Assembly: GCA_954871525.1 (NCBI GenBank)
Contig: OX940861.1
Span: forward strand, 7,486,842-7,550,841
From: Parietaria judaica
Lineage: Eukaryota > Streptophyta > Magnoliopsida > Rosales > Urticaceae
Direction: 5' to 3'
Length of the DNA stretch: 64,000 nucleotides
Shown one piece after another: positions 23,767-37,013 of the stretch (position 1 is the stretch's first letter; every line of letters begins with the position of its first letter). The position numbers were made by a program, and so were the translations under genes. Below the pieces are notes generated by a model, which was not told the origin of the DNA, searched no databases, and worked only from the letters and a program-made list of their open reading frames with translations.

Positions 23767-24875
23767 TGTTACGCGTATTTTTTAGACTATTAAAAATGTA
23801 AGTCTCTAATACGAAAGTCAAGGCCAATCGACCCAACTTCAAGCACATCGGAGAACGCTCGGAAGTCAAGACCATACAATCTTTGCCCGAAGATTTGCCA
23901 CGTGCCTAAAAAGGACTTACATGGCGACCTTGAAGCATTCCTAACTATGCGGTGTGGAGCGGGAACCTCGCCAAGCCTAGGCAAGGCCATGACGACCTTA
24001 AAATCCCCTTGGCAACATCCACTGACGTCAACGACCTCTTTTGGCAATGTCGACCTCTCTTTGACAATGTCCAGTGACGACATCCTCCCTATGGCAAGCT
24101 CCAACGGCGACGTCAATCTACATTTGCCAAACCGAGGACAGCGTCCAAGGTAGACAAGCTCCAAAGCGACGTATCACACATAGCCAACCAAACCCACAAG
24201 GCCGAATATCAAGACAATGTGAAACAACGAGCAATCCAAGCTCACGAGAACGTTAAGGATACTCCAAAGGCATCATAGGACTCGACTTACTACGTCGCGG
24301 GACCTCCAGAGAACACCGCGACAACATACAAGCTACACTGCCCAACAAGCACCACATCAAAGTGCCTTGACGACGCCTTCCATCCCTTAAAGGGTGCCAT
24401 TTCCAAGACCAGTGCCAAGGGAATATTCCATTTGAATGTCCCAAAATGAATTAAAGTGGTTGCACTTTATCCTTATAATTTCACTTTTCTCTATTTTTCA
24501 AAGACTTTTCTCTCCGAACTTCTCTCTCTAGAGGCACAACGACGATACAAAATCACCTCGTCTACCTCTATTTATTATCAATTAACGATTGACTACGTGA
24601 CAATTTGATTCCACTTTGGATATGTAGGGAACCTAAGTGACGAGATGCGGCATCATACTTTCTTTTTTGCAGAGTTCCTTGGACGACGACACGTCGCCAG
24701 AGACATAGATAAGACATTATCATAGCTCGTAGACGATGACGAGCTGACTTCAACTAAAACGAGAACTAGTCAATCCTCGTTGACTCCACCCCGATTGCCC
24801 ACGCGATCACAGGATCCGGTCTTGGGCTCGAACCGTGGACTAAATTCAATATTAATCATATTTCGTGCATTAACA
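23767..24875. mobile_element. Probable solo LTR, about 1.1 kb
   Basis: A block that is GC-richer than its flanks starts TGTTACGCG and ends TTTCGTGCATTAACA, with TGTTA/TAACA as short inverted ends. Flanks are ACAAA (23762-23766) and GCAAA (24876-24880), a 4-of-5 match as a target duplication. The internal CTTATCCTTATAATTTCACT... region with CTCTCTC and the closing GGACTAAATTCAATATTAATCAT are LTR-like. No internal domain or second LTR is seen. The family is unknown. Confidence 0.5.
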
Positions 24876-24880
24876 GCAAA

Positions 24881-26540
24881 ATTATTTGCCTTCTATTTAT
24901 TGTCTCAAATTTTAATAAGTACTGGTAAAATATAAATATATGACTAAAATTATCATTTTTTTTATCCAATTTATTTTCTTATTATTTCCGATTCGTTGTT
25001 GTTGTTGTTGGTTTTTTTTTTTAGAATTTACTTTTGGCCGTCGGCTTTTCACGTTATTTTTTGAGTAATTCGATTAAATGGTCTTACTCTTATATATGAT
25101 TTTTATAAATTTATGTATAAGGAAATGAAATTATATTTGCATTATATATTAAGAATGGTAACGAGAGACGTAACATATGATTTGACGTTAGCAGAGGCTT
25201 TCTCTTCATGTACTGTTTCCTATATTCGGCGACACTGCTTTTTGGCCATCGTTTGCCACGTGGCGCGTGATGGATGGCGTTTTGTACCGTTTGTGTTAGC
25301 ATGTAAACGTGCTTAAATTGTTGATTATCATTAGAGTTCAGACTTCAGATTATCATTAGCTTTTGATTAGCACTAATAGTAGTTTTTTTCTTTATTTCTT
25401 TCTTTCCTCTAATAAAGAAAGTGGCAAATATTGTTTATTTTCTGGCTTGTGAATTTATGGGATTATTTTCTTGAAATGTAATGTACCATTTTTCATGATA
25501 GTTTTGATTCTGAATTTCTTGGCTATAAGTCCAAGTTCCAACTCATCTTTTACAAATTCAATTGTATTTTGTTTCGCAATTTCTCACAATTTCCAATATT
25601 CCATTGATACTCGAACAAACAAAAAAACTAGAAAATATGATGACGAAGTTCGTATTTCTTTAGTCTTTTTCCATGAAGACAACTCCATTATTAATTTTTA
25701 TCAACAAAATGAAGAAACCCATTTGTCATAATCAAAATAGGACACTATACATAAATTGAGTAAACTGTCTAGTTTTATATAATAGTTTTTATTTATTTTT
25801 GTATTTCTTCATGTTAGTTGTTTTAACTTTTAAAGCATATTTTAGACAAGGTCCATAGAAAAATCATCTTCTGTTTTTTTTTTTTTTGAAAAAACCAATA
25901 TATATGTTAACTTATTTTAGTATATTATACTGTCTATATAATTAAAAATTTAAAATACAGGGTTCGAATGCCGCGAGATAAATGAAAAAAACTTTCATTT
26001 GAATGGTTAATTAGCCAATCATACTAAATAAGGCAAATAATCATTTTTACACACATGTATATATATTATTTATATATATATATTGACATACAATATGCAT
26101 ATGTGTAATAATAAATTTGAGACGGGGTCACGAGACCGGTGAACCCGACTATTGAAAGAAAAAATATATATATATATATAATTGTATAACAAATACATAT
26201 TTAAGCAAAGAAATTGAAGAGAATTGCTCTCTAGTCCGGACAAACAATTACCCCAATTTTTTTTTTTTTAAATTACTTTTTGTTGTATTGATGTCGTTTT
26301 TGGGCATTGGGATTTAGGAAAATGGGTTGCTATCAAAAGAAGGTGAAACAAAAGGAAAAAAAGGTGAGCCGTGGTGGGCTTTGAGGGGAAAATAATAGGG
26401 CCCACTAATCACATGCAAAGCCTTATGCTTTCAACAACATTTGTTCTCTATCACGTGCCCATTCAATGCGCCTATTAATTAATTAATCTTTTAATGGGCC
26501 CCTTTATTTTCTCCTCAAAATCGTTTCACAAATCACCACA
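24881..26540. other. Intergenic, no gene recognised
   Basis: AT-rich DNA with poly-T and TA runs (about 26160-26180). Open frames of up to 86 codons show no recognisable family. Confidence 0.4.
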
Positions 26541-26549
26541 AAAATAAAA

Positions 26550-27018
26550 GGGTTAATGATGACAAAAATATCCAAAGTTTGGTCAAAGAACCCTTCGTGT
26601 ACCCAAAGCTTAAAAATAGTGGTAAAAATATCCAAAGTCATATCTGGGGAGTTGACCACTTCATTCTCGTAACGCCTTTAACTTATCTGTTAACTCTGGC
26701 CATGCGGACAAACGTGGGTTGCTGGCAGAATAATTTTTGCCACGTGGACGAGCCCACATCAGCTTCGTTTACGATAAAACAGTGAATTAAACCCCTAATT
26801 AATACTATTTAATAAAACTAATTGAACCCCTAATGATTACACTTAACAAAACAGATTTGTCCACATGACCAGAGTTAATGGGTAAATTGACGACGTTACG
26901 AGAATAGAGTGGTCAACTCTCCAAATGTGACTTTGGGTATTTTTCCCACTATTTTTAAACTTTAGATACGCGAAGGGTTCTTTGACCAAACTTTGGATAT
27001 TTTTGCCGTCATTAACCC
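26550..27018. mobile_element. Small non-autonomous Mutator-like element (469 bp) with 9-bp target duplication
   Basis: Terminal inverted repeats of about 170 bp: the left end GGGTTAATGATGACAAAAAT pairs with the right end ATTTTTGCCGTCATTAACCC. The direct repeat AAAATAAAA flanks both sides (26541-26549 and 27019-27027), the 9-bp length typical of Mutator insertions. It has no coding capacity. Same family as the copy at 47108-47527 in FBL15: both carry the phrases TTGGTCAAAGAACCC, GTTAACTCTGGCCA and CATTCTCGTAACG. Confidence 0.88.
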
Positions 27019-27027
27019 AAAATAAAA

Positions 27028-28319
27028 ACACCAATCATAAACAATGAAAATGGGATATGAGAAAATAGGAGGTTGACTCTTTTTAATTTGATGGAAAGGC
27101 ATAATAGAAACATACCATTAGGGGAAATATGGATAAGATTCTCAAAAATCAGATTCAGAGCTGCGAAAGTTTATTTTTTCTTATCTATTTTTGTGTTATA
27201 ACTTATAATGATTGAATCATATTTAACTTTATTGTTTTTTTGTGTTGGCGTCAAAATGATGAGTAAAGTAAATAGAGACATATGACATTAATTTCGAGGA
27301 CACAATCAGATAAATTCCAAAAACAAGTGATTAGAAAAAGAAAATATTTATTCATTTGTTTTTGAAATCAACGTATTTATATTCATATTTATTATTAATA
27401 ATATTTATTTCATGAGCTTAGATATTTCATTGTTGGTCCGATCTAAATTATGTAGACATATTGCCCCACGAAAAGGACTATCGAAAACAACTCACAATTG
27501 AGAAGTGAGAAGTGGGGCTTTCAAGGACAAATAATCAATTGCTCGCCATTTATACAAGTTAAAATCCAAAAAAGACCTCGTCTCAAGTTCTCAACACTTT
27601 TAAAGTTCGTCTGAGATCGTAATTTATTTTAGGTCATGTCTTTTGAATTTTGATCGCTTTATTTTATAAATATAAATTCATTGCTCAACCCAAATAATAA
27701 ATAAAATTCAATAGTTAAAATAATTTATGTTTGGAAAATCCAATATTTAATCCCAATATTTACATATGCAATGCAATCATATTCGAGAGTTCCAATCCCT
27801 ATTTAGGCTTAAATTACTTTTTTTTATCTATAAAATATTTTTGGATCTCTATTTACAAAATTTTATTTTTTAAGGAAAAAAGAAGAAAATGATTGTTGTT
27901 GCTAATTGTATTTCATTACCACAATTGACAACCAAAAATTCGGAGCATAGTCGGAAATAATAAACGGAAATTCTAGAGCCATTTTAACTAAATATTACAG
28001 ACAGACAAATTGTTAAACTTAAGCATGTAATTTTCTTTTCCTTTCTTTTATTTTTTAAAAAAGACCCTCGAGATTTGGTACAACAATTTAATATTAATTA
28101 TGAAATGATAAGTAAGAAGTTCCGTGCTTATGAATTTTAAGGGTGAAACTCGAACCGGGTACCGGATTTTTTAATTATTATTTCTTTTTCTGGTCCCAGT
28201 TTCCACCAATATAACATCTTATTATTACTCGATTCTTCAAATTCCTCTTGTATCAAACATTACCGTGTTAACAACATAAGTTATTATGTTGCTTCAGAAA
28301 TGTGCAACTAAGATCAAAG
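27028..28319. other. Intergenic, downstream of PAA2
   Basis: AT-rich; includes the PAA2 3' untranslated region near 28300. No gene seen. Confidence 0.4.
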
Positions 28320-31300
28320 CTAACTCTTCTTGGCGGAACCGTGAAGCTGAAAGAGCAAAGAGTTGGAAACCACGAAAATCGAGCTCAAAGCCATAAGTCC
28401 ACCTGCGAAACCCGATCATTCTTGCAAGTCAAGAACCAGAAAATGGAGAGGATCGCCATGGAATTGGTGTGTTTTACTTACCGGAGATCGAAGGCGTCAT
28501 GGCAAAGTCGTAATGGGGAAGTAGAACTCCGGCGGCTACCGGGATTGTGACCACGTTGTAGGCTATTGCCCATGCCAAGTTTTGGTACACTTTCGACATT
28601 GTTGCCTGCGAGAGCTCCAAGGCGTCTACGACCTGCCAGGATCGGGACTTCATTGATGCATTGTTGCTTTCTTAAATATTTTGACGGTATTTTAAATTTG
28701 GTGAGGTGTACCGAAAATGAGAGAAAGAAAAACAGCCACATACCGAAAACGAAAATGGTATTTTAAGTTATCATAGAAGGCAAACATATACGTTTCATTC
28801 TCATTTTATGTTAATAATATTAAGGGAAAATTACGGTAAAAATACCCAACCTTTGGTCAAACTGCCTCCCGTGTACCAAACCTTTAAAATTGGCGGCAAA
28901 AATACCCAACCTGCGTTGACTGTGACTCTGGCATAAAAACGTTAATTTTTCCGTTAACATGCCTCATGTGGCCGTTACCGGCAAAAATACCCAACCTTTT
29001 TTTTTAGAAAAAAAAATATTTTTTAATTTTTTTAATTTAAATATTTTTTTTTTACTTTATTAGTGATAATTACTTGAATTCCAAACACATGGAATAACAC
29101 AAAAGTTAGTCAAAACATCAATTGATTTCTTAATGTGCTTGTATAAGCTACATTTGTTGATAAAAATCTTAGTATTATGAGAAATTTTAAACACACTGAT
29201 ACGGGTATTTTAAGTAATTGATTTTTAAAAAAATTAATAAAAAGAAAGTTATATAATTAATTTTTTTTTAAATAAAGTCAATTTTAGTCCGAGATATTCA
29301 CCGGAAGTCCGTTTTCGCGAAATAAAGTGTCTAGATGTTTCCAGAAATAGAAAGATACTCAAAAGTCATTAAGTTTGCAAGAAATGGTCATGGAAGGCTC
29401 CCGAAACCATTAAAGTGGGTTGGGAGCACCTCAGGCGGCCCCACAGGCCCCGCATAATCCACCACGCGTCTTCTGCCCTCCTCACGCGCCCTCAGAAGTG
29501 CTTACGTCAGCCTGATGGCGTAAGCAGAGGCGCGGGTGTGAGTTTTCATTGTGTTTCATAGATTCCTTCGGCACTATTCATATTTCTTAGCATCGTATTT
29601 AAGGGTACGAATTTTAATGGGATCCCAAGGGAGGTCTTTTAGCCAATTATTACTAATCAAGCCCTATTGATTATTGATAATATTTTTTTACCAGTAATAT
29701 TTTTAAGCCATTTTTTTTCAATACGGAAACATTGATTGACTATATTAATTCGATCTAAAATGGTCAATTACCAATGAAAAGGGTAAGGCTGTAACCAGAG
29801 CGGGTATCCTATTTTTTTGAACTACCCATATCCGGATCCGGTTTTCCGGGTATCTGAAAATCACTACCTGTATCCCGATCCGGAAATCCGGATACCTATT
29901 TTTAAATCCATGTTCAAATTACTTAAAATACCCGTAACATTATGTATAAATTACTCATAATAATAAGATTTTTATTACCAAATGTAGCTTATACAAGCAC
30001 ATTAAGAAATCAATTGATGTTTTGACTAACTTTTGTGTTATTCCATGTATTTGGAATTCAAGTAATTATCACTAATCAAGTAAAAAAATATACATAAATT
30101 AAAAAAATTAATTTTTTTTTTTCTAAAAAAAAAAGTTGGGTATTTTTGCCGCTAACGGCCACATGAGGCATGTTAACGGAAAAATTAACGTTTTTATGCC
30201 AGAGTCACAGTCAACGAAGGTTGGGTATTTTTGCCGCCAGTTTTAAAGGTTGGGTACACGGGAGGCAGTTTGACCAAAGGTTGGGTATTTTTGCCGTAAT
30301 TTTCCCTAATATTAAATATGCACTTAAGTCACAAGAGTGAGCATTTTTATCAGTTTTAAAACAAAACTGGGGGTGTTCTGCACAAAAATCAAAATTCAGG
30401 TGGCGTAAAATATCATAAACTCAGGTTATAGGGGTAAAAATACACAAATGACTAAAATGAGGGGACAATGCTGACACTTTACTCTTTATTTGAGGATAAG
30501 TATGTTCAGAATAACTTACTTGTGACAGTTTGTTGCCGAGCAGTATAATTGAAGCGGCATTTGACGCGGCGTTATCCTGGTTTTCGATCCGCATGGCGAT
30601 TCCGACGTAGGCAAGAGCCAAAGACGGTGCATCATTTATGCCATCGCCTACCTTTAAGCAAACTAGACATGTCAATTTCATATTCAACGATGTACAAAGT
30701 AAATAAATAAATAAACAAATAAAATATAATATAATAATATACCATGGCAATTCGATGCCCTGCGGTCTTGAGAGCCGAGATAACTTCCGATTTCTTCTGC
30801 GGACTCATCGACGCGTTGATGGATTCACTCTCTATTTCTACTGCCTTTGCTATGGTTGCGACTGCCTCTTCCCTGTCCCCTGATAAGAGAACCGTTTTGA
30901 TACCCTTTTGCTGTAGCCTTCAAACAAAGTAGTAATACATCATTAAGATTACATAATATATAATGCTTGCAAGAGAACAAATATGCAAAAGAGAAATAAA
31001 GAGTTCAGTTTTAGAGTTTGTGACCCGAATCCGTCTTCATAGCTTTACAGTGCAACACATATTTATTGGATACTTTGGGGGTTCTACTTTGGAAGCAGAG
31101 GGATTGGGCTGATATTGTTTTATGTAATCGGTTGTTAGGTAGAATTAAACCTAGCCGTCTTTCTTTTTACTCTCACTCCTCGTTAGTTATTATTGATTTT
31201 TTCTGATCGTTGTGGATTCTTCTCCTATGCACTCAGTTTTCAATTTCCTTTCACTTCCAAAGCTGTTTTGCCTTTGAATTATAACATTTAGTTTTGTTCA

Positions 31301-34300
31301 AGTACAAATTAAATAAAAAAGTAATGTACCTCTTTAGTGTAGACTTAGCATCAGGGCGCAAACTATCTGACACTGCAATGGCGCCAACAATGCCTTCCCC
31401 TTCACGCCCTACGTAAACAACTGTTTTCGAATATTCCGAATGCATTCCCTCAGATGATTTCCGGATAACACTTTCTAGATTCTTTATGTCGGAATCGTTC
31501 GCTTTCATCTGGAACCGATCACGGACCCACTCCAAAGATCCAACGGCCACCAATCGCCCCTCCACTTCAGCCATGGTTCCGAAGCCCGGTTCTACCAATT
31601 GCCGGCTTGTGATTGGAACTCTTAAGCCTAATGATTCCGCTTTATTTGTAATAGCTTTGGCGATCGGATGAGAAGCCGTGTTCTCAACCGCAGCAGCGAT
31701 TCGAAGAATTTCCACGTCTTCGTATAGTAAGGAAGCCACGTCAGCAACAGCCGGTTTTCCTTCGGTGAGGGTTCCGGTCTGGAAATGCAAGACCAGTTTC
31801 AGACCAAAGATTGAAGAATTGATTTCAAATTGAAAATTTGAAATGAATTGGTTATTACCTTGTCTAGAGCCATATAATCTATGTTGGCCAAGCGTTCTAA
31901 AACATCTCCTCCTCTTATGAGAAGCCCTTGCCTCGCTCCTGTGAATTGCATACACAAGCGAAAATATTTAATATCTAAAATAAATACTGAAAATAATCTC
32001 TACATATAAGGAAATTGTCTAAATAAGATAATCAGTTATACACATGACAAAATAACTTCATAATTCTACACAAACAACAAGCATTAACTTTCTCAAAAAA
32101 AAAAAAAAAAAAAAAAAAAAGCATTAACAACCAGATCATCCTAGAAAGATAGAAAATCATGAGCCAGTATTTTGATGTAATTACTTCTTTTGACGCGAAA
32201 TTCGTTGTCCAACATTTTCCAATTTTGCAAATCAAGTTAGTGCGACAAAATACATATTCTGTTGATACGCATCTAAGACTGATTCCGTATGGAAAGGCGT
32301 ATAAATGAATAAATGTGGCAGCTGTAACATGTTTTTACCAAGTGAGGTTCCAACTAGAATAGCTGTTGGGGTGGCAAGACCTAAAGCGCACGGGCAGGAA
32401 ACTACCTGCACCAGAAAAAGAAAATTTCTCGCTTCATAAAGAACACAAGCAGCACAATAATTTCATTTTCCCGATCAACAAAAGACCTCAGAATTAAGAA
32501 AAGAAAAAAAAACATTATTTATAATAAAATTTAGTGAACTAGTGACTACAAATTTGTTGTGATCACCAATTCCTAGCACTTTAAAATTTAGAACGACAAA
32601 AAAATCTCCTACACTGTTATTCCAAAAAATTCTTGAGCAGAGGGTTCTTGAAATCAACACAGTTCTGGTTTTAGTTAGACATAAAACCAAGACGAGTTTG
32701 AGAATCGTACCGGAGATGATAGAAAATCTGTTATTTAACTAATCCTAACTGAAATATGCCACTAGTTTATTACACTACTCTTAGAGTAGTCTAGATTAGT
32801 TCTTTGAGATAATTTAGCCTTTTTCAAATAATGAAGAGGGTATGCAAAAGGTAACATCACTCACCAAAACATCCACAGCAAGTTTCAAGCTCAAAATTAA
32901 TGGATCACAATCAGGCCCTGCGATATTATTGAGTAAAACATCCGGGAATATATTGGTTCCAATATAATACCTGGAAAATAGTGACGGAAAAGAAATCGGT
33001 TGTAAGGATAATAAATTCAAAATACATCATGTCGTTTCATTCTTCTGATTCCAAGGAAAGATGTAGAATCATATATAAATAAAAAGAAATTACTTTCAGG
33101 ATCATTAGAATACACGACTGCGAATTGAAGAGGAAAGCAAGGAAAGCGAACCAAAATGCAAATGTTGCAGCGGACAGAGTCATGACGCTGTATACAAATG
33201 GTCCTGCTATTTTATCCGCAAGCCTTTGTATAGGTGCTTCATGGCCTTGTGCCTCTTCAACCTGAAATATTAGACGTAGAAGATTGACACAATTGACAGG
33301 ATATCTTATAGTTTCAAATTCCATAAAATAAAATTTGAACAATAAAACTTGTGCTCCTTTTACTGATATCGACAGTGCAGTGATTGAACGGTTTCATTGA
33401 GTTCCCCATAAAAATAGGTCCTCGATTTAACTATTTCCAGAACTTAAGAAAAAAATTCCCATTGCGAATGCAAATACCACTCAGTACCACATTGAAAAGA
33501 ATATCTCCAACAACCTGGCCAGTTTATGGTCTGAAAGTTCTAGAAAGGTAGCATAAGGAACAGTGTACAAGTTTTTCAAATTACATCTAGGTAATCGATC
33601 AAAGTAGTTTACTAACCATGCTAACAATCTTGGAAATCGTTGAGTTTGTACCAGTTGACGTTGCTTCAATCCTTAAAGGGCCGTCCTGGAATAAAAAAAC
33701 AATGTATTGAGAAATTTATACTTTTCGAAGTTCCACGGAGTTAAGTCAAAATCCACAATACTAAAATAGAACGCGAATCAGAAGGCACAAAACAAGATAC
33801 CAAATTAGAAGTATCATACCCAGTTAATGGTTCCAGAAGACACAGATAGACCTTCTTCCTTGAATACCGGAAGTGATTCTCCAGTGAGCATGGATTCGTC
33901 CACAACACTTTTTCCGGCACGAACTCTCCCCTGTGCAGCTAAACTTACTTCAGCTAATGCCCATTAATTTTAAGTTCCATACACAAAAAAAAAAAAAAAG
34001 CAAGAGAGAGAAAGATGAGCTTACAAAACATCAGATTTAATTTTTATCAGGTGTGTATAAAAACTAAATCCACAAAATTTTGACAGCCTTGATGGCTTAA
34101 AGTATCAAATGAAAATATCTGCACTTCAAACTCAGAATTCTTACATCTACAGGTATGGTTTCTCCAGGCAAAACCAACACCGAGTCTCCAACTCGAATGT
34201 CATCAGTTGGGACCTCAACACTGATTGAATCAGAGCAAAGCACATTTTGGTTTGAGGATTCCGTCTCAGAGGAACTAATCACAAGCCTCGACTGAGTGGA

Positions 34301-36040
34301 TATCAGTGACTGCAAAATGAAGAAAATGAAACAAATTATGCTATAACTCATGCCTATGTTTGCTCTTCAGACATGCCATGATTGTAGCATACCAAAAGTT
34401 CATTCATATCGCTTGATGCCCTGAGCCTTGCCCGCTCTTCAAGAGAACGCCCCAGAAGTACAAAACCAAGAAGCATGACCTGCATGCTAAGAAAGGAGCT
34501 TTGTGTGAGAAGAATATAAATAATAAACCTATAAATGAAAGTGATAAACAGTTACTCATTAGCATTAGCTTCAAATAGTGCTGTAAACAAAGTCATTAAG
34601 TTCATAAGAAGAAAATGCAGATAGAGGAGCGCAACAAAAAAAGTCACCGGTTCATCAAAGAAGGAAGCATTCCACTGGAGTTCAGGGTTAAGGAGTGAGA
34701 CCTAAAATGCCACAGAATCCAAAAACATAAATAACAAAACTAAACTACTAAGAGCAAAATGGAACCACCAAAAAAATTTAAATAAGAAAATCATTATCAG
34801 CTTTGCCTACCGCGCTGATAAAAAATGCAGCCAATGATCCGAACCCCACGAGAGAATTCATATTTGGGGACCCTTTTCTCAATGCTCTAAGCCCATCAAA
34901 GAGCAGGTCTGCAACACATATGAAGTGTCAATACAAAGCATCGCATCTACATTGTAGACTTAATCACACTAGCAATCTCCAAAATGCTATGATAGTTTCT
35001 AACAACATGAACGTGAGCAATCAAATTAAAAGTGCAGAAACATTTACAACCATTTGGCCAGTTAACATTGCGCTATCTTTCAGTTTTTCGCCACCGGGTT
35101 TATAATTATCAGTTAAATCTCACAAATCATCCAGATAACTGGACTGAAGCATGCAACAAGAGCAAGAGAAGGAGAGGAATCCAGAACCAACCTCGTCCTG
35201 GCCCCAACAAGGCGCTCATAGCCAAACCACCTTTCACGTACGAATTATGCAGCGCCTCAAAAACGGGTCCTGGTTCGAACAAATGAAAGAGAAATCCCAA
35301 CAAAAGATCAAAGCTAATTCGAATTCTAAATCCGCATAAGCAAGAGAAGTAATTAATCCTACAACATAGAGCTCTGGTTTACCATGGGCGACATGAATAC
35401 CGACGGAATGCAGCAAATGCGAAGCGTGCGATCCGCAGCACAGCGCGACCAGAGTCCAAGCAAACGCCACGCGGTTGCGGCTCTTCACGAGCAACTCCTC
35501 CTTCTTCCTCGTCATCTCCTTCCACTTCCTCACGTTCTCCGCCACTCCCGCGCTGGAGGCCCTCCGCTTCGCCGGGAACCCGCACTCCGTCAGCCTCTGA
35601 GCCAAGCTATCCGCAACACTCACCGCCGCGAAACCGGCCTCCGCTGCCACCTCCGGCCTGAGCTTGATCGCCGCGGTCTCCGTCAGAATGTTGACCGCAG
35701 CCGAGTCAACGCGATCGTCCGCCGAGAGAACCGATCTGACTCGCGACACGCATCCGCCGCACATCATCCCCGAAACCTCGAGCAGGACCGACGGCGACGA
35801 ATCCGATTCATTGCCTACCGGTTTCCGTACGGACTCCGATGTCTGCGCTTGGAGAGCGCTAGAGACGAGGAACCTCTGGCTCAAGAGAGAGCGATTAGAG
35901 TGGCGACTCCGTCCATTGAGCAGAGGCAAACGATCTCGTTTCAGAGTGAAGCCGAAACGGTCGACATTGGAGCTCCGTCGGTGGGCGAACCGAAGCTTCG
36001 GTGGAGGCAGAGAGCGGAGAGAGAGAAGACCAGTCTTCAT
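28320..36040 (-). CDS. PAA2: Chloroplast thylakoid copper-transporting P1B-ATPase (PAA2/HMA8)
   Basis: Pumps Cu(I) across the thylakoid membrane to supply plastocyanin. The start at 36040 gives a Ser/Arg-rich transit peptide of about 60-65 residues, then a heavy-metal domain with GMMCGGC (Cys94 and Cys97). Later exons show DIRVGDSVLVLPGET, DESMLTGES (about 33890), QRLADKIAGPFVYSVM, the membrane metal site SCPCALGLATPTA (about 32350-32400), DK/TGTLTEG split by an intron (phosphorylated Asp, about 31760-31870), the N-domain ASHPIAKAI, TVLLSGDRE and VGDGINDAPSL (about 30620-30660). Last exons: VVDALELSQATMSKVYQNLA (28632 downward) and GLMALSSIFVVSNSLLFQLH, with the TAG stop at 28320-28322. The junctions I checked join in frame at GT-AG sites. 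Oddities: the normally invariant Asp of ADVGIA is Tyr (ALAYVGIA), and the last intron (28633-30529) holds a 1.5-kb MULE. In Arabidopsis its neighbour is YLMG2, as here. Confidence 0.95.
28824..30306. mobile_element. Mutator-like element (1483 bp) in the last PAA2 intron, 9-bp target duplication
   Basis: Long inverted ends: the left end GGGAAAATTACGGTAAAAAT pairs with the right end ATTTTTGCCGTAATTTTCCC. Similarity continues for some 350 bp, including an inner paired block at about 29060-29180 and 29950-30080 (TCAATTGATTTCTTAATGTG against CACATTAAGAAATCAATTGA). Flanked by perfect 9-bp repeats TAATATTAA (28815-28823 and 30307-30315). The middle (about 29330-29880) is unique, with a GC-richer patch near 29400-29530. 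No transposase frame. It can fold into a long hairpin within the PAA2 pre-mRNA. Confidence 0.92.
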
Positions 36041-37008
36041 GGAGAGAGAGAATCGGACATGAGAGAGAGAGAGATCGGCGATGGTTTTCCGAGCTGGTTT
36101 TGGCCGGAGTTCAGACAGTGGAAAATAGGAAGACGAAGTATATGTGGCCGGTGAGGAGTTTAACTGCTAGTTCCTCACAGCTTCTCTTGCCAGTAATATG
36201 CCGACACGTGTAAAACAAGGAGGAACTGTGGTGACAAACGATTAACGTTAGCTTTGCCCGTAAATAAAGGCGCTTATCTAAATGGCGATTCAGTAATTTA
36301 TTGCAAGTGTGGACGTGGCTGCAATAGTTGAATTTAATTCGTCACGTGGGATTAGGATTTGCATATTATTATCAGCATGTATTAATAATTATATTTTTTT
36401 TCTTCTTCTATTTTCAATAAATAAATTATTGTTTAAGTATGGTGCAGATTAATGTTGGAGGACTGACCAATCAAAATAATGCCACATGTTTCGTTAAGGA
36501 TATATACATTTATAAATTTGCGGTCACGTTTGTATCGTTTGCGCCTTGATTTTAAGGAAATTAAATTATTTACATCCAAAAAATAAAAATAAAAGCTCAA
36601 AATTATTTGAAATGAACCACCAAAACAAGTCCATAGTCCATAATGACTCCTTGACTGTCTCAATAAAGATATGCTATAATTTATCTTGTGAGTTTTTTAA
36701 GGATTTTTTTTTTGTTAATGTCGCTTGAATATTTAAAGGAAAAGAAATCAATTTTGATCCGCTAAAAATATATTCGAGTTATAATAATATATGAATGGGA
36801 GCTAAAAATAAAACTAAAATGCAAAGGTCAGGTTATCGTCCATCGCCGTTATCCATGAAAAAAAAAAAATCTCAAGTTATCGCTATCGAAACTTGTCGTC
36901 GGATTGATCATTATCGATGGATTTATCGATAGAAAATATATATTATATTTCTTATACTCATTTAAGCTCATTGGGCTTTCCGGATCCGACCCGACAAGGG
37001 CTAAGGGT
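36041..37008. other. PAA2 5' flank
   Basis: Contains the PAA2 leader and promoter side with GA-rich sequence at 36040-36075, then AT-rich DNA. No gene. Together with 39143-39831 and 40550-40874 it makes up the original spacer between the divergent PAA2 and YLMG genes. Confidence 0.4.
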
Positions 37009-37013
37009 GACGG

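Noticed and set aside
35384..36154. Long plus-strand frame of 256 codons
   Set aside because: It is antisense to PAA2 exon 1; the minus frame has the metal-binding motif and family match, so the plus frame is a GC-rich shadow.
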